Assembly (NCBI RefSeq): GCF_047511655.1
Contig: NC_133389.1
Location: 152,287,973 to 152,351,972 of the forward strand
Source: Castor canadensis
Lineage: Eukaryota; Chordata; Mammalia; Rodentia; Castoridae
Reading direction: 5' to 3'
Length of the DNA stretch: 64,000 bases
The notes under the pieces were generated by a model, which worked only from the letters and a program-made list of their open reading frames with translations, was not told where the DNA came from and searched no databases. Shown here in pieces: positions 21,449 to 34,000 of the stretch. Numbering within the stretch: position 1 is the first letter of the stretch; each line of letters opens with the position of its first letter. The position numbers were made by a program, and so were the translations under genes.

Positions 21449-21482
21449 GCGCTCCTGAAGTCATGGCGCTCCTGAAGTCATG
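21449..21482 (+). repeat. Tandem duplication of a 17-mer
   Basis: The unit GCGCTCCTGAAGTCATG occurs twice without a gap, followed by a third partial GCGC. It lies about 570 bp upstream of the NOP58 ATG. Confidence 0.97.
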
Positions 21483-21493
21483 GCGCCTTTCAT

Positions 21494-21519
21494 GATTTGA
21501 AAGGCGTGCCCTTCAAATC
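21494..21519. repeat. Near-perfect palindrome
   Basis: Arms GATTTGAAAGGC and GCCCTTCAAATC pair over 12 bp with one mismatch around a 2-base centre (GT). Confidence 0.9.
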
Positions 21520-21639
21520 AAGGTTTGAAATGGAGGAAAGTCGTACGGCACTAGCTGCCATCTCAAATGCCAGAAAGCTGAAGCAGACAAGCACAAGCCA
21601 GTTCTGCATTTCTTTCCAGGTAAAATTTATCACGTACGG

Positions 21640-22048
21640 CGGAAAGGAGAGCTTAGCGACAGTAAGCGAACTCCTCGCTACCTCTCGCTGCGCCAAGCTC
21701 GGTTCAGCACCTAAGAAATCTCGCGATATTTTCATACCCCTCCCGACTCCTGCCCCGCCGCTCCTGTGGCGGGAACATTCCGGAAGTGACGGCTAGTTCT
21801 GCGCAGTCTTCTACAGGAAGGACGTCAACATCCCAGAATCCTTGGAGAAGGCGAAGCGGAATCTGGCGTTTCCGGTGCCGAGCTGTGTGGAACGTCTAGG
21901 CAGCGTGGTTTGGTTCATTTACGGGAAGACGTACACGTTTGTTCTTTGAGGGCCGTGGCCTTGCGGGCCTTTTGTGGCTACAGTTAGCTTTTTCGCCCTA
22001 GCATAAGAGCTAAAGGTGGACCGCACGGCGCCCTGATCCGGCCTCACC
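21640..22048 (+). promoter_or_regulatory. NOP58: NOP58 CpG-rich promoter and 5' UTR
   Basis: CpG-rich, TATA-less sequence directly upstream of the NOP58 ATG. It has TCTCGCGA at 21719-21726 (half of the TCTCGCGAGA element bound by BANP), an ETS site CCGGAAGTGAC at 21780-21790, and TTTCCGG at 21869-21875. A pyrimidine tract at about 21988-21999 could mark a TOP-like start, as in many ribosome-biogenesis genes. The exact start site cannot be fixed from sequence alone. Confidence 0.75.
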
Positions 22049-22093
22049 ATGTTGGTGCTGTTTGAAACGTCGGTTGGCTACGCCATCTTTAAG
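22049..22093 (+). CDS. NOP58: NOP58 exon 1 (aa 1-15)
   Basis: CTCACC precedes ATG. The exon ends AAG, followed by GTAGGT (phase 0). A YY1-like CGCCATCTT sits inside the coding part at 22081-22089. Intron 1 (22094-26913) is the longest. Confidence 0.95.
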
Positions 22094-25000
22094 GTAGGTG
22101 GAAGATTGAGCCGTTGCAGAGTGATCGCCTGTGTTGAACAGGCGAGGAAACTTAAGGAAATATAAGAAGAGGCCGAAACTACTCAGGATCGTGTGGGTGC
22201 GTTTTAAGTCCCGGGGCTCGGAAAGGGAGTGGAAAAGCCTAAGAACCCCGTGTTTCATTGAGCACGTGGCCCCGCCGTTTGGAGCGACCGGTTCGTGCTG
22301 CCTTAGAGGATTTGGCCCAGTCGACATGGGTAGGGGTCGTATTAGTCTTGTAGGTTATTGCAGAAACTTCGTATTTTAGTTTAGTTTAGTTTTTGCGATG
22401 CTGGGGATCGAGCCCCAGCACATGTTAGGCAAGCACTCTGTCACAGACCTAACCCCACGTTCGAGTTGAGATTTTTAATGTAGCTATTCTGAGGAAAGAT
22501 CGAAAGCTTTTGACTTGATATAATTTGTCTTTTGATAAGGTTTCTTTGCTGTATGAAGACTAGATTACAGGAGGCAAGAAAGGATATTTTTGCTTTTAAT
22601 TTAGACAAGATGAAGTTGCTTGAATTAAAGTTATGGAGGTCTACGTTGACATTTTGAGGGTAGAACTGTCAGGATTGGTTGAATGGGTTGGGGTTTTAAG
22701 TGAATGGTTTAGTATGAAGGTTGTTGGGGGCACAGGTGCGCAGGATTTCCGGTTTGGGCTCTGAAAGCTTGCATTGTTAGATGTGGTAATGTAATTGTGT
22801 AAATCGGGCAGCTCAAGTTTGAAGCTGTGGACAGAAACTTGGGCTATTGATGTCAATTTGAGACTAGATTGTTCAAATAGGGAAAGTTTAGGAATGCACA
22901 TAACAAGTTCATCTTCCAGCGAGGCGCTGCCGAGATGTTAGTAACAATGAGGTAGATTAAGTACTTTCCATGTGCCTAGCACTCTGTTGAGCCCTAGGAA
23001 CACAGGAACGGGAAACAGTTTCCACATTCAATCTAGATTATCTGTTGATATAAGGTAAAAGTTCTCCACAAAACACGTATAGTAAAATTTTAGTTGTTGG
23101 AAAAAAACTACACCGGTTGGGCGTGGTGGTGGGAGTCTGTAATCCCAGCACTCAGGAGGCGTCCTAGGACTTGAGCGTCCGAATTAAGAGGCCAGCCTGG
23201 GCTACATAGCGAAACCCTACCTCCAAAACAACCAGAACCCCAACGCTTGTACTTATTTTTGTGATAAGGGTGCAAGAAGGGTACTGAGAGCGTCTCTTAA
23301 TTTAAGTTGCATTTCTGACATTTGAAAATATATTTGTTTGCATTTGTTCGGTCGGCTGGTTATTTAATTTTATTTTTGTGGGATCGAGGTTTGAACTCAG
23401 GGCGTCATGCTTGCAAAGCAGGCGCTGTCTCGCTCCAGTCCATTTTGCTCTGGCAAGTAGCTAGACTCACAGGCACGAGTCCCCAGCACAACTGCTTATT
23501 TTTAAGAAAGCCAATAAATTATAATAAAAAGCAGAAGGAATCTTTTCTTATTTTCCCTTTAATTGGTTTTGTTTTTAATGCAGTATCAGAAATTTTAAGG
23601 GACTTTTAAAAGTCTTTGTTCCTCTCAGAGCTCCATAACATCCATTTTGCTTTTCTAGAATCTTATCTAATTTTTTTTTTCTTTTTTTTTTGAGGCAGGG
23701 TCTCAGCCTTCCTGGTGCTGGGATTACAGGTTCAAGCTGTAATCCTGCCTTTCAGGAAGAAGAAAATTTTGACCTGTTTAACAAATGCTCACATATAGCC
23801 TAATCACTGAGTAGTGTATTTTTTAGCATTATTGAATATGCTTTACATGGTATACAACTGACCTATTTTCAGTAAAATTTATGCACTTGTCAATCACCTC
23901 TACAATCCAGTTTTAGAATGCTCAATGCCAAAAAACTCTTCTGCCCACTCAGTTTAGTCCCAACTCTAGGCAACCACTAATCAGCTTTCTGTCTGTATAA
24001 TTTTGTCTTCTCTAGAAATTTCGTGTAAATGTAGTAATATTTTAGTCTTTTGTGGTTGGACCTATTTTTCACTTGGCCTAATGCTTTTGAAGCTAATCCA
24101 TGTTGCATGTATTAATTCACACCTTTTTGAGCCATGCACATTTTAAACTATTGAATTGATTCATGCTGTGTGCACAACAGGTTTCATATATTTGTCCATA
24201 TTGTCTGTATTGAAGAAAAAGCACCAAATATTCTAAAGTAAAACATAGAAAATCCTCAAAAAATGAAAATTAGAGAATGTAGTTTTTGATATAGTGGTGC
24301 TCTTTCCTGATCATAAATTCATTTTTGTGTAAGAAGGATTCTCTGGACATACCTGGTATGCTGTGAGTGTTGTTTTTTTGTTTGTTTGGTTGGTTGATGT
24401 TTATTTTTGGTGGTCCTGGGTTTGGATTCAGGGCCTCACACTTGCTAGGCAGGCACTCTACCATGTGGCCATGGGAGGCCAACAGTGCTTAAGATTTTAA
24501 TGGTGGTACTAGGTATATACTAGTTCTACTTAGAAACTGAAATTAGTTCATCTTAATCTAAACAGTAAGTTGTAAATTTATTGTTGTTTTGTGGGGTTTG
24601 AATTCACACTTGTAAAGCAGACGCTCTACCATGGAACCACATCTCCAGTCCATTTTTCTCTGGTGGGATTTCTCGAACTATGTGCCTGGTCTGGTATCCA
24701 TCCTCCTGATCTCAGTCTCCCAAGTAGCTGGGATTACAGACATGAGTCACCAGCATCTGGCTAAGATTTTTTTTAATGTAGAATTTCCAATTTTCCTATC
24801 TGAAAATGAATGATTAAAAATTTGAGGCAGCCAGTCATGGTGACACATGCCTGTTCTCTCAGTACACTTTAGGATTAGGAAGCAGAGGCTTGACTACATA
24901 GGGCGACCCTTTCTCAAAAAAAAAATTAATGTAAAACAAAATGTACCTTTATTTTGTTCAGACTGTTGTTATTAGTAATGCTCTTTTCAGTCTTCTATGT

Positions 25001-28000
25001 TGTAGCGTGATTGGAAACAGCCAAGATTTTGTTTGCCGTAACATAAGTCTTTTCAAACCTTTGGGTAATTATGAGTTACTATGATTTTATTACAATTCCT
25101 TTGTTACCTTAACTTTCAGAATGGTGGTAATAGCTTTTAAATACGCTAATTTTGTTATTCAAGTGTTATTTTCAAATACACTTTTCTGCTAGAAAAATGT
25201 GAATTTTTTACTCATTGAGTCATACCCCTATTTAGTGCAAATGCACTTAACAATCCATGAACTTTAGGTATGGTTAGCTACATTCTCTGCACAACATAAA
25301 AAGTTACTATTCTGTGAACTGCCATTAGTAAAAACTAAACTTCTTTTTTTTCTTTATTCCTTTTATTTTATCATTTTTACATTTACTTACATGTGTATAC
25401 ATTGTTTGGGCCACCTCCTGCCCTCCCCTCCAAGAAAAATAAATTTCAGTAAATATTTTAGTGCAGTCTTGAAATTTGGTGGAATACCAGCACTATGAGT
25501 TGAAGTTGCTTACTGCTCCATTAATTGTGATTCCTTCATAATTTTTCCAATTTGAATTATTTCAGCAAACTTTTCGAGTTCTGTAAATCTAAGTGGTGTA
25601 TAGGATTAAATTTAAGTAACACAACAAATCCTTAGAATTGTCTTGCCATGCATCTGAAAGACTAAGATCTGCAATACTTCAGTATTGTTTTTTCTATTGT
25701 AAAAAAATAATACCAGCCACTGGGTGCTGGTGGCTCACGCCTGTAATCCTACCTACCCAGGAGGCAGAGATTAGAGGATTGCAGCTCCAAGCCAAGGCAA
25801 ATATCTTGGGGACCCTATTGAAAAAACCCATCACAGGAAAGGGCTGGTGTCGTCCCTGAGTTCAAACCCCATTACTGCAAAAAAAAAAAAAATTGTACTA
25901 AACTAATAAGTATTAATGTATAAATGTCCTGTGATACTGTGAGTTTAATAAAAATTTATCAGCTGTAGTTTCATAAAATCAGATGCATATTATTTCACCA
26001 AGCTTAACATGCTGTTCTTTTACAAGTGTAAGTTTGATTAGCCAGTCATCAATTATAATCCATTTCAGGGATGCTAAATGTTGGGGTGTAGATTTTAGGG
26101 TTGAATTACCCTATCCTAGTTTGAGCAGTTGACTTATCACAGTCTTGGTAAAAAGTGTAGGTAAATAATTTTTTTTAATTTACTTTTTTTTTTTTTTTTT
26201 TTTTTGGTGAGACTGGAGTTTGAACGCAGGGCTTCTTGCTCTCAAAGCAGATGCATTATTACTTGAGCCACACCTCCAGTCCATTTTGTTCTGGTTATTT
26301 TGGAGACGGAGTCTTGTAAACTATTTGCCCTGGCAATTCACAATCTCAAGTAGCTAGGATTACAGGCATGAGCCACCAGAGTGGGCTTAATTTTACTCCT
26401 GATTTAAGTGAAATGGTAGAATTGTTTATAAGCAATTTGGCAACATCTGTCAGCAAACAAAATATGCCTAATTTAAATGATCAATTAACTCTATTTCCAG
26501 TAATTTGTTCTATAGAAGACAGCATATAGGTAAGAAATACAACACTTAGGCACAAAGGAATATTTTCTGAAGCATTTAAAAGGAAAAATTAGCATAATTT
26601 AAATACTAGTAAGGGCAGAAACAGTTATATATTCATATAGCTCAATTGTAGATTGTTAAAACTTCTGTCCGTGATAATTGTAAATAGTGGGATTCCTAAC
26701 AGTGTGCATGAACAGAATGAAAGTTCTAATGGACCCCAGCTAAATCCAACAAGAACTACTAACTTGACCAAAAGTTTATGCTTTGTAAGAAAGCTCATTA
26801 TTTCAGAGAGAGAAACAGCTTTCACTGCCCTTATTTTGTGTTATAGTTATACTTAAGGAATGTAACTATATATGCATAAGATGTACCATTTAGAGAGAAC
26901 TATTTTTTTGCAGGTTCTAAATGAGAAGAAACTTCAGGAGGTTGATAGTTTGTGGAAAGAATTTGAAACTCCAGAGAAAGCAAATAAAATGTAAGTAATC
27001 TTAACAGCAGTTAATATTTAGGGGTTAATTTGTTTGAAAATCTGTTTTCAAGGTAGGGGCAGTATGGTTACTTCACCATCAACGAATCAACTTGTGAAAA
27101 GCCTATTGGGTGAATGTGGTCTTTGGATTTGTATATAATTATATCCATAGATGTCAAGGATGTACTTAATTCATCTGCTACTGCTAATAAAAACACAAGA
27201 GTAGAAGGAAACTTCTTGAGGGAGGGGGATATAGAAGATTGAACCCAGGGTCTCATGCACCCTAAGAACATGCTCTACCATTGAGCCATAACCCCCTGCC
27301 CCAAGAAAAAATTTTAAGCTTGCCCTAAAGAGCATTAAACCCCCCCAAAATGGCATATTAAACAATTACAAAAGCAAAACACAAACTTGTAGCTTTGTAG
27401 TGAGTTAGGTAAAACCCTAAATGACATCAGTAATGTGATTGTTAAACAAATTGTAGCATATCTATAAATTCGGAGAGTTATTCATGATGTGCTGAGAAAA
27501 ATATGCTTCAGGGTAACATATTTAATATGGTCCCATTCTGCAGTGTTTCTGTATATCTGTGCATTTAAACAAATATTGAGAGACAAATGCGACTTCAGAA
27601 GGGTGGAAATTCAGATAGGGAAGGGTCAAATAAGAGGAAATCATACTTCTTCCCTAAATCTTTGTATTAGAACTGTGTATTTAAGGAACCACCAGGTTGT
27701 TCTCTTGCCAGGTAAGAAAACACTGCTTTAGATGACACTGTTTTAGGTAAATAGATGACTAGTTTGCCTTTTTGAAGGGTTATATGGTTTTCTGGGTTAA
27801 TCTGATTCATTGTTGTCAATGATGTATTCCTGTTGGAACTGAATCTAAGTGATCTGACTCAAAAATTCGTCACTACCACTGAGATAACAATGAATTAACT
27901 ATTTGTATATTTCTTCTCCTCCCTCCCTCCTCTGTCTCCCCTTCTTTCCTCCCTCCTCCCAGGCTGGCTTCTGCCTCAGCCTCCCAAGAACTGGGATTAC

Positions 28001-31000
28001 AGGTGTGCACCTCCATGTCTGGCTTATATTTCTATTTAAAATGCTACTCTCACTTAAGTTTATGAGATAACAAACAGATCTGAGAATGGCATTTGTAATG
28101 GATAGACAAATAAAATGTCCTGGCCTTAGCGGGACTCATATTTTTCCTTGAGTCCATTCTGTGCAACATAGCAAAAGCCATCTAAATCCAGTTTTAAGCA
28201 GCAAGGAATATGTTGATCTTTAACATCTTTACTGTTGGTCTAAGTTTCCCTCAAAGCGTACAACTGTCTTTGTATTAGTCCAAACATTGCTCAATCAGCA
28301 TTTGGGAAAACTGATCATTTTATGAAGAATATTCGGACTTTGTACCCTGATTCATGCCTGAAACAGGCAAGTTTCTTCCATTAGTATATACTTTAGAAAA
28401 ACCTAGTATGTCTTTCTCAGCTGTGTGCTTTTGCAGAATCAGTGTGCCTCCATAACTTGTCTCTTCTCTCTTTTTTTTATGTTCTAGAGTAAAGCTAAAA
28501 CATTTTGAGAAATTTCAGGATACAGCAGAAGCATTAGCAGGTAAAGTAAGAGACTAGAAACTTTTCTTTAAAAAATTAATCTTGGCAATTTGTTATCCTT
28601 ACTACAAGTTTGAGTTAACCTTATTCAATGTTGTCAATGATGCATTCTTAATGGAACTGAGTTTAAGTGATCTAACTCAAATTCGTCACTACCACTGAGA
28701 CAACATTGAGTTAGCTTTTTTCACCGTAGGGCTGGTTTTTCCCCCATGTGATGAGTGGTGAGAAGTGGTTAAATTGATCTCTGTTTGGAAACCAGCAGCA
28801 TAATGCTGAAGCACAATTCAATTAAAGCTGTTCTACAAGGGACCAAGGTAATGTGGTCAAGTACACAGCTCTCTGATAATTTTAATCCAGGGATAAAGTT
28901 GAAATAGCCAGGTTTCATAGTTGAAGAAAGCTCTCCAGGGGTATGCATTCTTAGTTTTGAAAAGCATCAGTGTTAAAAAATCTCTAGAGACTAATAGAAG
29001 GGTTTGTTTTTGACAGTACTGGGATTTGAAGTCAAGGGCCTCGTGCTTGCTTGGCAGGTGCTCTACCACTTGAGCCGTGCACCCAGCCCTAAAGAGTTTT
29101 CAAGGAAGCTTGATCTTTTTAAAGATTTAGAGGAATGGGTGATTCCATGTCTTCAAGTTAGACTTTACAAAGGGACAACAGACAAAGTGATAGGGTTTAT
29201 TACTAGAAGTGACTTAAGGTATGATTGGGTTTTTTTGGTGTTAGAGAAAAATGGGAGGCATAGGTATGATCACTTAAATTCCGTATTGTAAATCAAACAA
29301 CTACTTGATGATAAATTTGAAGATGAAAGACTATAAGAAGAATATGGTTTAAAGCTAGATAAGAATTTGAAAGACACACATAGCTTTGTTAATCGACCAC
29401 AGGGGGAAGATAGGATCCTCAGTGTGGAAATTGGGAATCCATCTAAATATGCTGGAATATTAATGGGCTACCTATCTGCAGAGGGGAAGGCTGAAGAAGG
29501 ATCCAACAGCGAGGCTAGCTTATTTTCTTAAATAGTTCTAGGGCTTCTCCATCTATATATCAATAATTAGAGCCTCCTGTAGCCATAATACACAACTGTG
29601 GTAATAGTTTTTTAAAAATCTGTTCACAGATTCAGGCATGGGTAGAATTTTGATAAAATCCCTAGCAAGATTGTGTTAGCTATCCTCCAACTCTAGAGGG
29701 CATTGTTCACATATATTGTGTTATGACCAGCCCTGATCCAAGTGGCCTCTTCTGAATTTCTTTTTGTGTATCATCTCTAATCTATTTGGGACATTTCTGA
29801 CCAGTTCTTACTAAATGTATTAAATTGATGAGCCTAATCTTTGGCCAAGCACAAAGCACATTTTTAATATTATTAGCTAATGGATTAATCACATAGTGAT
29901 TCTCAGATTTTTGCTCTTCACTTGCTAATTATTGAACCTTTGAAACAACCTGTGAGATAGATACTACTTCTATGTTACAGATGTTAAAACTTGAGACTTG
30001 AAGTATTTAGCTTTGTGTTCTTTAAAATGCTATAAGACAAAAGTGGGGGGAATATGCATACTAGGTGAGAATTTAGAGAAATCTTGGGCTAGTGATACAG
30101 CTCAGTGGTAGATTACATGCTTTACATGTGCAGGGCTATGGGTTTGATCCCACAGCCACCAAAAACCAAATAAAAACCAAATCTCCCCAATCTAACTTCC
30201 ATGAGGTAGAGATTATCACGTCCTATGCAGCATAGGAACATAAGCTCTGTCATTGAGCTATGTTCTTAGCCCAAGGGCTTTAAAACTTATAAAAGGAAGA
30301 CTTTTATTTTGTTTTGTTTTTTTGTAGTACTGGGGCTTGAACTCAGGGCCTTCATCTTGAGCCATTCCATGAGCCCTTTTTGTGATGGGTTTTTTTGAGA
30401 TAGGGTCTCTGGATTCAAACAGTGATCCTCTTAATCTCTGCCTCCTTAGTAGCTAGGATTACAGGCTTGAGCCACTGGCACACTGCTAAGACTATTAATA
30501 GAAAGGTAGATTGTAATGAATGAATATATTATATATATCAATATATATTAGTATATTAGACATTAGAACCCAATGGCTGGATGTAGTGATGCACAATTGT
30601 AAACCCAGCACTTTGGAGGCTGAGGCAAGTTCAAGGTCAGCCTGAGCTACATGGTAAGGCCCTATGGTAGAAAAAAGAAAAAGAATCCATCAGTAAAAGG
30701 TTGAATTCTTGGATGAGTTGTGTTATAAGCAGGTACTTTTTGTCCTTTCTTTTAATCTTCCCAGATAACATGGAATGGATTTGTATGTAATTCAAATGGG
30801 TGGAAGTAGGATTGGGAGAGAAAAGCAACTGCCTGACTGATAAAAAGCAAACTGTCTGGTTTTACAAACTATGACAGATTTTCCTTCCAGGCATATTTAA
30901 CCTCAGGCAAATGCCAAAAGAGATTTTAGTCCCTGCAGGTTTAGAAGATAGAAGTATATACAGGAAGGATAGGAGTTATAAAGTAGCAGGTTTAGAGCTT

Positions 31001-34000
31001 TCCAGAAATGAAAGCAGTCTCAAAATATAATAGGATGCCTTCAGCAGTAAGTTCTCCATCACAGGAGGTTTATAACAGAGACCTGATGATACATCTGGAT
31101 TTGGGATTAGCCAAGAAATTAGAACTCCTTGAAAAACATTGTCACAGAGCCTTCAAAATGAATGTATTCCTTTTTACCATTTGTGACATGATTTTTATAA
31201 AATATTCACATTGATCATTTTGTTCCAAAGTATATGATAAATTCAGGCCTTTTGAAAGAAATTACTTTTTCCTTCAAATTTTAAAATAAAACAAGCTCTC
31301 ATGGTTAAAAATCTGAGAGTAATTCTTTCTTTTTCTTTTTTCCTAAAAAGCATTCACAGCTCTGATGGAGGGTAAAATCAATAAGCAGCTGAAGAAAGTT
31401 CTGAAGAAAATAGTAAAAGAAGCCCATGAACCTCTGGCTGTAGCTGATGCTAAACTAGGAGGGGTCATAAAGGTAAAGTCTGGGGCTGTTGATGTAGCTC
31501 AGTGATAGAGTCCATGCTTGCTATGTGCAGGGCCCTGGGTTCAGTCCCTGGCACAAACTAAAGTCATAGTTTTCTTTATGCCTGTTAGAGCTCACGTACA
31601 GCATACTAACTACAAATCCTAACCTTTATTAAGTTGTCACAAGGTCTCATACTTGGTCTTTTTCCCCTAGGCCACATAATAATAAACATTTTTTAAAGGG
31701 GGATATAGCAGCAAAGGTAGGAAGAAAAACTTGAAAAACCAGCTTACCAAACTCAAAAAAGCAGAATACTTTGGGAGCCAGTTGTAATAGGTTCAATCGT
31801 TTTTTGAATAGGAAAGAACCACGTGGTCATGGCAGAAGTGTGCTAAGAGATTTGGGGATTTTTGTTTGTTTTTTGTCATATTGGGGTTTGAACTTTGAGC
31901 CTACACCTTGAGTCACTCCACCATCCCTTTTTTTGGGTTGAGTATTTTCGAGATAGGGTCTCAAAAACTTTGTTTGCCCATGCCAGCTTTGAACCACAAT
32001 CTTCCTGATCTCTGGCTCCTGAGGGTGGGATTGCAGACATGAGCCAATGGTGTCTGACTTTGTTTGGTTTTTTTTTTTTTTTAGTGAGTCCAAATTGTTT
32101 ACTTAAGGGCTGGAAATATGGTTCAAATGGTAAAGCACCTGCCTAGCAAAAGTGAGGCCCCCCTAGTTCAAGTTCTGTACTGCTAAAGAAAGAGAGGATT
32201 GCTAATTTAAGAAGTTCGTTTAAATAGATCACTTCTAGTACTGTTGGGCAACAAAGCTTTGTGGGATGGTTTTCAGTCTGCATATTCTTTTTGCCCACAA
32301 TCCTTGGTTCATATTTTCTGTCAAAATCCATAAATTTTAGCATAATAATAGGAAGTAAGCAAATATTTTCAGTATTTTAGGAAGCAAAACTATTCTAATT
32401 CCAAGTTGAGTCTTCTATATAGACATGCTCGAGAGAATGAAAGCCTGTAAAAATACACAGCAAACAGTACTGCTTGAATGGGTATTTATACATGAGGCAT
32501 AAAACATTTGGAGAAAGGCACACTGAAGGATATATTGCTAAATCAGTGGGATTGTTGGTATCTTAATTTTTTTTTTTCCTTCGTAGTTTCTCTGTTTAGA
32601 AAACTTTTAGGTTGGGGTCATGGCTCAAGTTGTAAAGCAACTGCCTGCCTAGCAAGTGTGAGGTCCTAAGTTGAAATCCTAGTACCACCCCCTCCAATAA
32701 AAACGTTTATACTGAATATCACTTGTATGATATGCTAAATATTTTGTTCTTAAACATACAGTGTAATACATGCTTTTTTATGTCTGTTAGTTTTTTGCAT
32801 GAGATGAATTAGAACTATGTGAAGGAGTTAGCAAATATGCTGCAAAGTGGAAAAGTGGAGGTGTGCAGGAAAAAAATGAACCCATTTGTGGCGTATAGAA
32901 AGGAACACTAATATTTGTTGGGAAAGGGCCTAAGACTTGAGACTTTTACTTTTGATTAATTTTTTTTAATTACTTTCATAATTTTAAAAATGATGTAAAG
33001 ACCCTTTCTATCCAACAAACAACAAAATTAAGTCAAATTGTATTAATGTTTTACAACCTTTGATACATAGAACTAAGCTGTCTTCCAGTTTTCAGAATTG
33101 ACTTCCAACAGCAATATACTCAATGCTCTTTAAAAAACATAATAGAAAATAGAAACTTATACTGTGTCTGAAAATTGGATCCTTAAATCATTAGTATTTT
33201 AACATATAAGAAAAAATTTCAAGAAAACCTTTTCCTCATTTATTATAAATGTTATTGTAGGAAAAGCTGAATCTCAGTTGTATCCATAGTCCTGTTGTTA
33301 ATGAGCTTATGAGAGGAATCCGATCGCAAATGGATGGATTAATCCCTGGAGTAGAACCACGTGAAATGGCGGCCATGTGTCTTGGATTGGCCCACAGGTA
33401 AGAATAATAGAAAAATAAAATCAGCTTATTTTTTTCAAATAAACACTTACACAGTACTGTCCTAAAAATGTTACTACAAGTATTAATTTAATCCTTATAA
33501 CAGTATTCATAAATATCTCAACTGAGACGGTAGTGTTACTCATGAGCATACTGATGCTCAAGATCGGCATAGCTGGTCAGTGGTAAATCAGCATCTGAAC
33601 CCGCACAGTCTGGCTTTTTGGCCTAGACCTTTTCTAGGGTTTCTCTAGCCTTCATTTCTCTGTCTTCTGAGACATGCTGTGCCTCCACCCTCTTGACATT
33701 TCCCAGAATTCTCTTTATTTGCTATGGTCTCCTCATTTTGCATGTGTTTTTGTTGTTTTAGTCTGATTTTTAATGAGTTTAGAATAAGGTAAAAAAGAAG
33801 CACATTAACCCTGTCATGTTTAACCAGAGGTGCCTTAGTACCTGGCATTCATGGTATGCTAATCTTTAAAAGCTTGACATTCTGCGAAATTGCACTAAAA
33901 TCAGGAGAGAGTAGGCATTCAAGGGCAGACTACTTAAAACCTTTGCAACTTGATAAACAGAGCACTATCAAAAACAGTAATTTGAATTAGCACAGTTAAA

